This document shows positions 35,390 to 48,328 of a stretch of 64,000 bases of DNA, piece by piece. The stretch comes from Paraphysomonas bandaiensis (lineage: Eukaryota > Chrysophyceae): the NCBI GenBank assembly GCA_965644295.1, contig CBFFRP010000009.1, positions 62,001 through 126,000 on the forward strand. Reading direction: 5' to 3'. Position numbers and translations under genes: made by a program. Position 1 is the first letter of the stretch. Each line of letters opens with the position of its first letter. The notes under the pieces were generated by a model. The model was given only the letters and a program-made list of their open reading frames with translations, was not told the DNA's origin and ran no database searches.

Positions 35390-35880
35390 AATGTCTTATT
35401 ATTATCTGTAGTGTCAGAACTAATGTAGCATTGCAATGTGCTTAACTCTGATATATCTTACAACTATTTAACGCTACGAAAGCTGCTTGTACGTTGTACG
35501 TCACCACAAGAACAAAGGTGCAACCACTTTCGCTCTTTCACTCAAAGCAAATGCAGTGAGCAAGCAGAATGTTGATATATACCTGACATCTGAGTTCTTA
35601 TGGTGAACAGCCCGGATGCTTCGCTTCAGCAAGGCAGCCCAATACCCCAGTTACCCTTCTCCAGGTGGTCCCTTTCCCGGATGCCTGATTATTCTTCATT
35701 GCTTAAAGACGTCCATTACACAAGTGTCACTTATTAGTGTCCCTTGTACCACAAAAGCATTAGGCAATGAGTGGACAGAAAATTATCTGCAGGCTATATT
35801 TGCGGCTCACGTTAGTTCCTGGTACTTATCTCTTATAACACCTCAACTTGATAATATTATATATATACCTGACATCTGCT
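35390..35880 (-). repeat. Interspersed repeat R1, copy d (reverse orientation)
   Basis: Reverse complement of the element: starts AGTGAATGTCTTATTATTAT, continues through TAGCGCTACGAAAG-like, GTACGTCACC and CAGCCCGGATGCTT blocks, and ends near GGCTCACGTTAGTTCCTGGTACTTATC. Confidence 0.85.
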
Positions 35881-36010
35881 GAGTTTAAGATTTTGGAGTC
35901 CTGAAGAAGGCTGAAGGTGAACATCCCGAATTTTTGACTTCAGCAGGCAGCCCAATACCTCAGTTATACCCATGAGGCGGTCCCATTCGGAATTCGCAGA
36001 TGATGTCGGC
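35881..36010 (-). repeat. R1 fragment (reverse orientation)
   Basis: Partial copy with ATACCTGACATCTGCTGAGT, GAAGGCTGAAGGTGAAC and GGCAGCCCAATACC blocks, immediately beside copy d. Confidence 0.75.
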
Positions 36011-36019
36011 CATACACGA

Positions 36020-36450
36020 AGTCGGACTTTCACCTTTTCGTGTTGTTGTGGGGGATAAGTACCAAAGATATTTCTCTGGGAAGCTAACGTGAGCCGCAAA
36101 TATAGCCAGCAGATAGTTTTCTGTCCACTCATAGCCTAATGCTTGTCTGAGAGTGCCACTCTTGTGTAGACGTCTTTGAGCATTGACGAATAATCAGGCA
36201 TCGGAAAGGGACCACCTCAAGAAGGGTAACTGGGGTATTGGGTATTGAGCTGCCAGCTGAAGTCTAGCATCCGGGCTGTTCACCTTTAGGACCCAGAAAT
36301 CTTGAAGTCAGCAGATGTCAGGTATATATCAACATTCTGCTTGCTCACTGCGTTTGCTTCGACAGAAAGAGCGAAAATGGTTGCTTGCGGAGACGTACAA
36401 CGTACAAGCAGCTTTCATAGCGTTAAATAGTAGGATATGAGAGTTAATCA
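36020..36450 (+). repeat. Interspersed repeat R1, copy e (forward orientation)
   Basis: Begins GAAGTCGGACTTTCACCTTTTCGTGTTG and runs to GCGTTAAATAGTAGGATATGAGAGTTAA. Together with copy d it forms an inverted pair across about 1.06 kb. Confidence 0.85.
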
Positions 36451-36809
36451 CACTACTTTAAATTGAAATCTGAGAATAATAAATTGATTTTTTCCCCTTC
36501 ATCATTCCGTCGTCTTGTGTGTATTATACTACTAATATGATCAAGGGAATATGTCCAGTGATGAAAAAATTGACTTGGGAGTAGAACGAACCTATTGAAA
36601 ATAAAATTTAAAACCGCATATCGACAATATGCCACATTCAGAAAACATGAAGGCAAGACAGTTGCCAAAATGTGGCTTGTTTTCCTTGCAATAGTCGTCA
36701 TAAATCATGGACCAAAGCTACGATATATAACACAAATAAACTCTGATTATTTTTTCAGTTTACGTCATAAACAGTCTTGACAAAAAAACTACAAGAACGT
36801 CCATACTTC

Positions 36810-38250
36810 TTAATCAATTTTACTGACAGCAATGTCCGCAACGGAGTATGTGTGCACGAGCTGCGTAATAAACGTTACACAAAGTCTTGTTAAACAATGT
36901 CGCATCTCACCTGATGCCTAAATATAAATGAATTCAGTCTGAAGAGCAAGAAGGCTATAACAATGAAGAAAGCCATGTACTGAATCCAGGCAAACTTTAA
37001 CACCTCCGAAACCGTCGGGGTGTATCTGTAAAAAATGTAAGCTACTACCCAACAACATATTAACTATTCTTACAAAATGTGTTGTGACGGTATACGGAGT
37101 GTCAGTGTCGTATTAAATACACTCGCGGCGGCCGAAGCATAGGTTGGATCATCTGGATTTATTGGGGCGCTGAAATACGAAAAATTTGGTTCGAATGATA
37201 GGCTGACTGCAGCAAGAGAGCAAGAACCAAATATCAGGGTATAATATATTGAAAAAATAGCTACACGTACGGTTTCTAGCTGCGCTTTTCCTCAACACAG
37301 CCGGGAAACTAACTTCTGAAGCTGACGTGTACTCGTATATAGTGGGGAGAAGAGGTTCTTTATCATAAGGGGATCGGAATCTGAACATAAAATTCGGAAT
37401 TCAATCAGTCGAAGTTGATATCAACAACTCTCAAAGGTACAAAAAAAATAGCAATGGGATACTTAATTTGGTATAGGACTACAATCAACTGGCAGTGGCA
37501 GTGCGTTGAATGAAGGTAAAATCACACTTACCCTCCTTTCGCCCTCATGGGCCATCGCTGTCTGATCACCACATCGCCGTCAATTTCTAGCGACCCCATG
37601 GCAGCTGTACCACTTGAATGTGTGATGTAGACAGCCCCATCAAAGGAAACTTTAGCTTTTTCTTGTACCCGTACATCCGCGAATATCAAAGCATCTAAGC
37701 GAGTAATCTTCTCTCCCACCGCCAATGGAAGGCGCACCCCAATCTCGACACGGTCCGTTAGACCGTCTCTGTTATCGTCCAATTCAGCACTGGTTAAGAT
37801 AGATGATCGAAGCAAATCGCTGCGACTATAAAGATCGTTGATAGCAGTGGATGAACTCCAGAACAAATTCAGAGGAGAGCCATCAGAACTACACAAAACG
37901 AAACAATTAGACATCAAAACAAAAACACACAATCCATCACCTAAATCCATGAAACTGAAAAAGGGCATTGTAGTTATATTGAAAGTCGGGTTGCTCGTAT
38001 ACTGTGCTTTCCTTAATCCAAAATGCTAAAGAAATATAAGTAAACACAAATACAAAACCAACCCACTCACATGATGAGCTATACGCGATAAACAGAGGCA
38101 AAAATATTAATATAAATGCATAAAATACTGTATAGAGACACGCGGCACTAGATGACTGGGCATAGTAGCGTCTGTATAAGGGCTCTCGAAACACCTGTAT
38201 GTATATTAGAGGGGCGCTGAGATACCAACAACCCAAACCTCTAATGCCAT
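36810..38250 (-). CDS. TMEM231: TMEM231-like ciliary transition-zone membrane protein
   Basis: Eight exons (38250-38239, 38194-38071, 38025-37941, 37888-37532, 37380-37271, 37206-37074, 37025-36911, 36860-36810) give 328 residues; human TMEM231 has about 316. Matches run from the start (MALEVFREPLYRRYYAQ) through a first membrane segment (CLYTVFYAFILIFLPLFIAY), FWIKESTVYEQP, and the hallmark AELDDNRDGLTDRVEI, to the C-terminal FAWIQYMAFFIVIAFLLFRL membrane segment. TMEM231 works in the MKS/B9 complex that gates membrane proteins at the base of cilia. The four-residue first exon (donor GTTTGG) and the 16-residue last exon are inferred from phase and from the family's ends. It supports a flagellated organism, with AK7. 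Confidence 0.9.
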
Positions 38251-38403
38251 AATACTAATAGCAATAATAAGGAACTAAGAACTACTAGATCACAATCCAC
38301 GATACACTGATTAGGTTAAAAATGAATGAGAACGTGGGGAGCTCTCGAAAAGATATTGAATTTATATGGAGGACCTGGTTAACAACCACTTGAATTCAAA
38401 CCA

Positions 38404-38405
38404 TG

Positions 38406-38437
<32 letters not shown>

Positions 38438-38655
38438 TGTATGTATGTATGTATGTATGTATGTATGTATGTATGTATGTATGTATGTATGTATGTATGT
38501 ATGTATGTATGTATGTATGTATGTATGTATGTATGTATGTATGTATGTATGTATGTATGTATGTATGTATGTATGTATGTATGTATGTATGTATGTATGT
38601 ATGTATGTATGTATGTATGTATGTATGTATGTATGTATGTATGTATGTATGTATG

Positions 38656-38689
<34 letters not shown>

Positions 38690-39471
38690 TGTATGTATGT
38701 ATGTATGTATGTATGTATGTATGTATGTATGTATGTATGTATGTATGTATGTATGTATGTATGTATGTATGTATGTATGTATGTATGTATGTATGTATGT
38801 ATGTATGTATGTATGTATGTATGTATGTATGTATGTATGTATGTATGTGTATGTATGTATGTATGTATGTATGTATGTATGTATGTATGTATGTATGTAT
38901 GTATGTATGTATGTATGTATGTATGTATGTATGTATGTATGTATGTATGTATGTATGTATGTATGTATGTATGTATGTATGTATGTATGTATGTATGTAT
39001 GTATGTATGTATGTATGTATGTATGTATGTATGTATGTATGTATGTATGTATGTATGTATGTATGTATGTATGTATGTATGTATGTATGTATGTATGTAT
39101 GTATGTATGTATGTATGTATGTATGTATGTATGTATGTATGTATGTATGTATGTATGTATGTATGTATGTATGTATGTATGTATGTATGTATGTATGTAT
39201 GTATGTATGTATGTATGTATGTATGTATGTATGTATGTATGTATGTATGTATGTATGTATGTATGTATGTATGTATGTATGTATGTATGTATGTATGTAT
39301 GTATGTATGTATGTATGTATGTATGTATGTATGTATGTATGTATGTATGTATGTATGTATGTATGTATGTATGTATGTATGTATGTATGTATGTATGTAT
39401 GTATGTATGTATGTATGTATGTATGTATGTATGTATGTATGTATGTATGTATGTATGTATGTATGTATGTA
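38404..39471. repeat. (TATG)n microsatellite, about 1.07 kb
   Basis: About 267 units with only two visible interruptions (a TATA near 38657 and a lost TA near 38846). It is the reverse complement type of the CATA array at 7.7-8.3 kb. Every frame is open on both strands, a by-product of the 4-base period. It ends 98 bases before the DENN gene start codon. Confidence 0.98.
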
Positions 39472-39568
39472 TTGTGAGGATTCAACAGATGTGTTTGTCT
39501 ATTTGCATCGCTTCATATTCTCTGCTCTGGGTATCACAAGATTAAAGTAGCATCTGAGTGGTGTTGCC

Positions 39569-42500
39569 ATGTCTACATCTAGTAAGAAGATGTATGATGC
39601 CTTTTTCTGGGTTAAGCCCATCAAATCATCTGATGAATCCAAGGTAAGATATCTCGTATGTCATTTAACTCCTCTTACCTCTATATAGGTGTATGATAAG
39701 GCTGAAGTTGTATGGCATTATCCAGAAGATGTCTCTCGTGTGGTTGCGGCATTTCGTGACATTCCGAACTTTTGTTTCCCTGATTTAGAAACACTTAAGT
39801 TGGAAAAAGCTCAGGAGGCTAGAATCGAGCACTTCACCTTTACTTTGACCGACGAGGATGGGGGGAGGGTGTATGGAGTGTGTATGAGGCATCTGGATGG
39901 AGGGGTGGGGCAGAGGTATGATGTGAAGAGGCGTCCACGGCACTGCCTTTGCATTATAACTAAGAATCCTTTTTTTGCTATGTTTCGGTCGTGCTTGCTA
40001 CAGGTATGCTCCTCTGAATCATATGCTGGTGGTCATACTTTTCTTACTTAAGGTACATTCAATGACGCTACTCGACCAATCCGAGAGCTACTCGTCCTCT
40101 AGTTGCCAGAAGCACTTCTTGGCAGCCCTGTACGCCCACAAGGTGCCCTCTGTTGGAGAGAGTGTGACTATACCCCCTAGCCCTTCCCATTGGCGCTATA
40201 CGTCCTTCTCGATGACCGCCACGGCTGGTGGATCTACTCATTCAATTGCCCCCCTTATGGAGGTCCTTGGGATAGAAAAGTTTTTTTTAATCCTCTCTGC
40301 GATATTGTGTGAGAACAGAGTGGTATTTATTGCAACCGATGTGGACAGACTCTCCGATGCTGTACATGCAGTTACATCTATGCTCCTTCCCTTCCGGTGG
40401 CAGCACATATTTATTCCCCTTTTGCCATCTAAACTCCTCACTTTTGTGTCTTCGCCAATGCCATTCATTATAGGCGTGCGTCGTTATCTCCTACCGGCCC
40501 TACTCAAGGAAGCTCTCTCGGATGTCATATTAGTGGACGCCGATTCCGGAGAGTGTACTGTAATGGGCGAGGTCAGTATCCGTGACATTCTGGGGGCCGA
40601 AGCGGCTTCCAACCAATCATCATCCTCCGCCGGAGCGCTTTCTGGTATGGGTCTCATGCGAGCAGGAGTTAAAATGTTTAGAGACAGTCAGTTGTCTGCT
40701 GGATCAGCTAGTGGCCAGCCTGTTACAGACGGACTTATGAACTCTATTCTCAATGTCATTCGGCCAGTAATGCAGAAAAAACCAGCAGGTAATTCGACAG
40801 TGTATTCTCGGGTTGTTCGTTTGTATTGTACGGAGTAAGTACTAGGGCTCGACTGTGTTTTCAGTGGTGGTTTCACTGTACGCAAATGTTAATGAATTCT
40901 GTAGGGGCTGGAGTAGGCATGATGCGTATGGGCCGATCTGCAGCTGACACTTCTCGAGACAAGTAAGTTTCCTTGCTAATTGAAGGATATAAATTATCCT
41001 GGTGATATCTCTGTGGTACAGATGGATGGCAGAAGTCGATAAAGCAACACGGCAAGCACTGCTGTTATTTTATGTTTATTTGTTTGGTGACATATCGGAC
41101 GACCTTAACCCCGCTGCTGCCCGAGCATCTATGGGAAACGATGATAAGACCAGTCGTGGAGAGGCGAAAAAGGGTGAAAGTTTCGGGATTGGTGATAGCC
41201 GAGCGGCTTTTAATTTACAGAGCTTCTTGGTGCGTCGACGACAGATGGGCACATCAAATTCCATTATGGAATTCCTTGATTCATTTACTCACTCTCAAAT
41301 GTTTGAGCGCTTCTGTGCAGAACGAGTTCAGCTCCATCACTCACGTCATTCTTTAAGGAAGTCTGTGGGTGAGCCTCATTCCAGCGGTAAGACGGTGTTG
41401 GAGGTTGTGGAGACGGAGTACGACAAAGTATGTGTTGAGATGCGTATGCAACACTTGTCGTCCACGTTGCACAATATTCGTCACATAATCGACGAGCAAA
41501 AATGGAAAAAGCGCGGTGTAGGGTCAAGTACTGCAAGTGAATTGGGCGAACAATTTCACTCACTGGCGTTGCAGCTTACGTCGAACACATCGACAGTGGC
41601 ATCCAGCGGAAAGGAGGAAATAGGGAAAGTAGTGAAGGGAAGCCTCGAGGAGGTGTGTATGAATGCAGTGTCGGATGCTGTACAAATGGAAAGGGTGCTG
41701 AAGACTGTTTGGCTGCGACTGGAGGATTGTAAGCAGTTTAATTGGAAACATGGCTTGAGGGGACTTCAACTTCTTCATGTGTTGTTGTTGCAAGGCCCAC
41801 ATGCTGTGCTATCTGAAGCACTTGACCACTTTAGTTTGATTCAGTCCTTGACAGAGTACAGGTATACATGCGTTTGCTTTTAGTTCTCGAACCCTGATTT
41901 CTATTGTAGTTTCAGTCATAGTAGTACATGCCCATCTGAATCACGGCAGCTAATCAGGAGAAAAGCACATGAGATACTTTTGTTGCTGTTGGACAACAGT
42001 TTGTTGGCATTACAACGTAGATGGGTGAGTCTCAGCCGTGTTGGGGCATTTCCGTTTTATTGCCTTCAGGAGATCATAGTCAAACAGAGGAAGGTAGATG
42101 CTGCGAAGCTGAAAGATCGTAATTTTAACTTTCAGAGTCCAAACCAAATACCCTCATTCTCTAACTTGCATGAGTCATACCGTCCTCCTGAGTGGACAGG
42201 AAACAGGGAAGGTCCAATTCCTTCTGCCAGTCATCCCCAAGAGCAGCCGGCGACAAGTCTCATTGACTTTGACGAGGGCTTTTTTACTCAAATCCCGAGT
42301 GAATCTACTGTAGGGGGGGTTGAATCTGTCAATGCCTGCGACACCTTTTCATCTTCCTTTGGAGACGATGTATTCGGAAACGTGCCGAATAGTGATTCTG
42401 ATAAAATGGGCTTCAATTCAATGGAAAATATGAAGCAGGACGGATTCGAAGAGGTTGATAGCAACGCGTTTGATTCATTTGGAAGTACGAAACAAGACAG

Positions 42501-43275
42501 AGACAAAGAAGTATTTGATCCATTTTTTGGAAGCTCCGCGAAAAGCTCTGGTGACGAAGACTTCGCAGTCTGTGGGTTTGATCCGTTTTCCGCAAGTTCA
42601 GAGAAAGGCTCTGTGCCTATCAACAACAATACTTTTAGTGCTGATGACCCATTTACATCAAGTCATGTTGATTTTGGATCTACACCAAATGATCCGTTTT
42701 CTTCGTTTGGAGGAAATTCCTCAGGGAGTTATTCAGATCCATTTGCCCCAACTTCTAGTATTGATCCATTTGCTGCCGGCGCCGACTCGAATGGCTGGAG
42801 TAGTGTAAGTTCCACTACGACGTCGACTGATCCTTTTGGAACGACGTCATTTGATGCATTTTCTTCAGGTAATACAACGTGTATTTCGAGTGTACCTTCC
42901 TCTGCATACAGTAGTAGTTCAGTGTTTTTAAGCAGCACAACAGTTCCGACTGCTTCTCCCGTACAGTCGAGATCTTGTGGGAGCGGATATCATGACCCCT
43001 TTGCTGACCTAGCGGCACCCCGTACTGCCCCGATTCAGCAACAACAAATAAACTCCCTCCCCTTGCCAGGTGGAAGTGGGATGATGAGCTACGGCGGTGC
43101 CTCCATGTCATCAGGATATACTCCGCAATCTACCACATTCAGGCCACCTGCAGCACACCAACCAAGCTCGTGGCCTAATGGGCGGCAATACCAAAATTCT
43201 CAAGTTGATAGCCAAGGTAAAGAAGATCCGTTTGCCAACATATTAAGTAGCTGGGGCTCTCCACAAAAGAAGTGA
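39569..43275 (+). CDS. DENN-domain RabGEF fused to an ENTH-like domain and a DPF-rich clathrin-adaptor tail
   Basis: Seven exons (39569-39643, 39689-40003, 40053-40788, 40905-40962, 41022-41861, 41910-42024, 42070-43275) give 1114 residues. Residues 1-340 contain the u- and cDENN parts (LPFRWQHIFIPLLPSKLL, SPMPFIIGV), and about 390-475 the dDENN part (FNLQSFLVRRR ... FLDSFTHSQMFERF). About residues 620-760 match the second half of an epsin-type ENTH domain (LRGLQLLHVLLLQGP, IRRKAHEILLLLLDN). The last 350 residues are disordered and carry nine DPF motifs plus FDSF and FDAF, the kind bound by the AP-2 ear. DENN proteins activate Rab GTPases; the whole suggests a Rab activator on clathrin-coated carriers, like animal connecdenn. 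The start is the first ATG after the TATG array. Confidence 0.87.
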
Positions 43276-44314
43276 TACGTTGATATATTACCGTTGAGGA
43301 TGCATTTACTGAGCTTTATACTCTGATATTAGCTGGTGAACTAAAGTTAGTAGCAACTTCGTGTACATGATATAACGTGGTATATTTTACGGCTGCTTGT
43401 AGAGAAGTAGGTACTGTGTTTGTGCTGATTGTTTAAGAATGAACTTCGATATGAGCTAGTAAATTTCATTACAGATGTATTACTGTCTGCAACGTGAATA
43501 TGCAAATCATTTTCATTATAATACAACAATGACTTTCGCTGGGTATTATTTTACTGACTTAGACTAGAGGCCGAACGGAATAAATGAACACTTAGACTTT
43601 GAGCGCTGAACATGCAACAATTTCGTCTTGGTGCTTCTTCGAAAACATACTTTCGAGGATCATGTACTATTGAATATTGAATACTGTCTTGTATTATTAG
43701 CAACAGGCGTTTAAGAGTCAGAACTAATTTATCATTCAATTTAACTAACAAGGCGATGTTAAACCTTATCCTGTCCTGATCCACTTCGCTTGGTAAATCG
43801 CAAGACATCAATATCAAAATCATACCCACTCAAATGAGTGAACAAAGCTATGTACTCGATTTGATGCTCTTTTGTTCTTAGCAGGTGACGGTTTATTCTT
43901 GCTCAGCTTGCTTTTGCACTTTTCAACTGGCGTAGTAGTTTAGTGCAGAGTTGGACAAGATTATCCGCCAAGTTGGAGTACCCCTCCGTTGCAAAAATTT
44001 CATTGCAGCTAGGTTCAACTAGTGCCATCAATGTAATATCACAATTATAATAAAAATATTTGGTGTAACTTCTTTGTTGGTAGTTTAGTAGAAAATGTAA
44101 TTATAATTATTACGAAAGTATCACTTGCATCAACAAACACCATAACCTATCAATACTCATGCTTAAGTGTACTCATTAGAAAGTGCGAGGATAAGGAGCT
44201 CTAGAGCTCCTTCATTGTACAATGCTAGCCAATATATATCCCTCCCAGTAGATTTCAATATGTACTTTTGAATGCTTTCGACATGATAGCTCCACTACAG
44301 CTGCGCTAACTGTA
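43276..44314. other. Intergenic between convergent genes
   Basis: AT-rich DNA between the 3' ends of the DENN and RPA1 genes. A 92-codon minus-strand frame (43829-43551) has no domain and poor coding character. No repeat family or RNA gene seen. Confidence 0.45.
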
Positions 44315-46847
44315 CTACTGGTATTTGTCAATGGCGTCAATCATCTGCTTACACTCCGAAGAATAATTAATGGGATCTACTTTCATAATCGAGCTCTTCA
44401 CCCTCATTTCATCGTTCACACTTTCTTGTTTAATCCGTGCCTACAAATTGGTACGTTAATAAAGTATTCATAAACTACCTTAAGGATGCTTACTTTTCCA
44501 ATGAGAGTCTGGAAGAGAGCTTTCGAGAATACCGCTTCATATCCGGCTTCATCGCCATTTAATTTCATCTGATGTAAGTCTTCTGCAGTGCACCCGAGAA
44601 TTTGCTCTGCCTAAAATTACACAAAACAATGAGTAAGTCATTATCGGTTAAGGAAACTATCACTGACCGTGTCATTGAATAAACTAAACCATGACTGACC
44701 GGAATGATCTGACATAGTTAAAGACAAAATAAACCGCCGCGTGCACTGTAAATATCATATAAAAAGGACTTGGTCAATGCAAAGTCTTAGTATTACATAG
44801 GACTTACAGTAGGAAACTCTTGATTGCACTTTTCACAGTTCCACATTTGATTGAACCCCTCCAGCACCTGATGCACACAATTAGAGTATACCATTACAAT
44901 GAACTTTGCAACCTTTTTGTTGCAGTTACCGCTCGGACATGCAGTGTACCAGGGCTCATTGTCATGTCGGATGTAAGTAACTGTCCCTTTAAAGGACACA
45001 TAGTCAGGCTTCTCGCCCATACCGAGACCATCATCTTTAATAGATGCAATGCTAATCCGTTGGTCAAGAGCAGCTGTTGTACCACCTACACAGCTCCAAT
45101 GTCAACAATGAAGCGGAAGTGAACGTTCAACCAGAACGTACCTGTACCAGCTGCAGAAAGAGAGTTTGAGGGAGCAGAATCTCCACCCGATGCGCGCCAT
45201 TGGTGCAATTGCATAGCCTCATCTATGGGAGGATTGATGGCCATATTAGAGCTCTGGCGCATACCTAGATGCAGATTAGTTTTTTCACAGCCTTTCGTCA
45301 CAAACTTAACAAACTTACCCAGAGTGCGACCGTTATAATCCCCAACTACAACCCCCTTGCATGCAACAATAGGGCCTTCGTGCCAAGCTGTATCAGCCTG
45401 AATTCCACGTTAAATACTTAAAACTACATGAACTTTACAGTGATTTCATACCAGTGCCTTATCTCCCCACAAAGTGAGTCTCACGTCATATCCCGAGTCG
45501 TCATAAAGGGTCAGATCTCTCTTGTGTAGTACCTTTCCACCCATCTTCTGAGACACCACTTCAGAACAATCTGTGGCACTACGGACGATACCCAGAACAT
45601 CCACAGTGGAGTTAACTTCAACAGTTGACAAGTTCGCAATCTTCGTAAAATTATAGCTCATGGACTTGATGTCGTCATCGTCAGCTGCTGGTCGAATTTC
45701 ACTATTTGCGTCGAATGTCAACTCGTAGTCGTTCTTTATCGCGCTGTATTTTCTATCTCCGACTTTCAATCGCCCACCAGCAAACGTATATACCTATCCC
45801 ATGATTATATCTTTCCTGACAATATATAGTATGAACATTTGCACCTTTTGTTGCTCAAGAAGTTGGAACCACTTTTCACAGGAGTCCTTAAAAAACGTAG
45901 CACGAATCTCACCACCGTCGCTGTCTAACAAATCAATAGAAAAGAGAGTACCCTCGCCACGGGCGTTAGACCAACGACGAATATCACTCTTGTTGGTAAT
46001 TCTAGCTTTTATGGTCCACCTAGTGCAACATATATATTACATACTGGCTTGATGATCACTGGTATTCAACCTGTTGGAGTAGGGGTTCAGTGCACGGATG
46101 GGTACAATGCCCTGATTATGCCCGGGGCCATCCCTTGCAGTTGGCCGATGGCTAGACTGCATAGTGTCATATACCGAGGTACCACCAGATGGTCGGGAAG
46201 AGTATGGTGACGATTTATAGTCAGCGATACCACCGGTGCGTGGAGGATAATTAGCTGCTGGCGGCTGCGGTGGATGTGGTGGAAGTGAGGAGGGAGGAAC
46301 ATTAGGGACATTTGCAGCTGTCATATCGCCAGCGTCATCACCATCAAATCCGATGACATCAAGATCAAGTAGCACTATTATCCTGAATTTATAATTACTG
46401 AAGGTCAAAGACACACATATGGCACGTACTGCTGTCCTTGTAGATTATTCAGTACGAAATCCGACAGCTTTATCACACTCCCAACTTTCAGTGTCCCGCC
46501 AGCAACCATCTAAATTACCATCATATAAGTTTATTTATGAATTATATGAATAATAAGAGTGTATTACATCATTTTTTTGTGTCGCCAGCATAGCATGAAT
46601 TGTATCTCTCCCATCCATAAGAGATAACCTGTTCACACTCTTAGTTCAAGACACTCTCTTAGTCTATACCGTCATACCTGTATCTCTGTGGTTTGTTTTC
46701 ACCAGGCTGTGTCAGCCCCTTTATTTGAGCTATCTATACAACAGCATCAACACACTCACTCATCCTATCGTCAAGTCTTACCTTCACCACGGGGTGAAAG
46801 TCTGTTTCCCCACTAAAAATTCGGGATATTGAACCGGGAATTGCCAT
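44315..46847 (-). CDS. RPA1: Replication protein A 70 kDa subunit
   Basis: Fourteen exons (46847-46782, 46733-46678, 46628-46568, 46509-46430, 46382-46071, 46019-45845, 45793-45452, 45397-45319, 45264-45142, 45085-44913, 44867-44808, 44745-44668, 44610-44494, 44440-44315) give 615 residues; human RPA70 has 616. Landmarks: N-terminal OB fold (to VIKLSDFVLNNLQGQQIIVLL region), Pro-rich linker, DBD-A (NPYSNRWTIKARITNKSDIR), DBD-B (SATDCSEVV, ADTAWHEG), and DBD-C with its Cys4 zinc site (CPSGNC ... CEKC). It binds single-stranded DNA in replication, repair and recombination, as a trimer with RPA32 and RPA14 in the nucleus. Every junction restores conserved sequence, so the model is firm. One intron (44868-44912) has no stop and a length of 45. 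Confidence 0.97.
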
Positions 46848-48328
46848 GTCAATACCTCAATAGAGTGATGTGATGTATTTAATGTACGTAGAGGATGATA
46901 TGAAGTCAATCGATCCAATTCAATGAGAGTAATTCAATAATTCACTTACTGCACTTCACTCTTCAGACATGATCAGAACATCATGTTTTTTTAGGCACTT
47001 CTTTAATCTACATAAAAAAAAAGATTCGAAATTTAAATTCGAAAGTTTGAAATGAGTTTTTTGTGCCAATCATTTTAGTGCAATCTACTGATGTCCACAT
47101 AAACTTGATATGAAGCACTTGATTGGTCCCACTGAATATCATGCATCCAGATATTGGACCGTATCTCAATTCTCAATAGTGTAGATATCTAGATACAACA
47201 TCGTTAGCTTAGGAGTTCACTACAGTGCCGCAGAGTACTGATTAGTAAATACTTATTCCTGAGGCATGATTGTATGTCAAAGATCTGGATTAAAGCAATG
47301 ATGAACTGCATGTATTCGGTGTAGATGTGAAAGAGATGACGCGACAGACTCGACAAAACAAACAAATAATCATAGAGGGTCATGAACTATTGTCGGCGTC
47401 ACTAAACACATAGCAGATATGGAATATCCATGTTTTGGGAGAAAATGTCTATTACTATATGTCAAAGGGCCCACTAAACAGTATAGAGATATCGAAAAGG
47501 GCAGACACCAACTATATTCATGACGACTAGTTAACAATTGCAGGTAGATTGAAGCGTGTTATCACAAAATACGTATCAGCAATATTATTACTACAGTATT
47601 ATCTACGGGACTGTTTGTTCTGTGTAGTCAATTGACGAGAAGGGCAAAGAGTTAGTGATTATTGAGTTGGAATTGTTCATTAATGGGTTTATTGGATGTA
47701 TTTTTCGTGGATCAAGACTGACGGGAAGGTGATGAACGGCATCTTACAGATGATATGTACGACATTATCATTTATGGTAATAAATTTTATGACTGTGATT
47801 ATGCTGCCGTGTATTGCTGATAGAAATTATTTAAATCATGATAGAGAATTACATGTACTGTTGCGCAGTATCTATTTAGAACTATCATTTCAACTTATTC
47901 TAGAATGAAGTAATAGTTCTAATGCTGTAGCTATGAGGTGAATAATATTGTATATTCCGCGAATGTCTGAGCATATGTAATATGTAACACTGCCGTGCAC
48001 GACACAATAGTCAGTACATTGTAAATTAAAGTAATAGCTTCGTATATGTATATCTACGGAAGTGAATAGCACAGTCTACTTTATGACAATTACTCATTTT
48101 AAGAACATATTTGTTTATATGATATTAAGTATTTAAGTCCACACTTATCGCCTACACATTAGAAAGTACAATAATACAGCCATGTGATGTTGTTCAAGGT
48201 TCAAGATTCAAGAATTTCTGGGCATAGAAACTAAGTGCCCATATATTCCAACGAATTAGAAAATACATGTATATAATACCCACATTTAGTATGTGAAGTC
48301 ATTCGTGAAGCCTCATGAGCAAAGAGCA
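46848..48328. other. Intergenic, no gene supported
   Basis: AT-rich 1.5 kb. A 70-codon plus frame (47696-47908) is Met- and hydrophobic-rich by composition and not recognised. This gap should hold the RPA1 promoter at its left end. Confidence 0.45.

Noticed and set aside
38366-39550. Open frames of 350-394 codons through the TATG array
   Set aside because: Same artefact: all frames on both strands are open, and the flanking few codons show no coding character.
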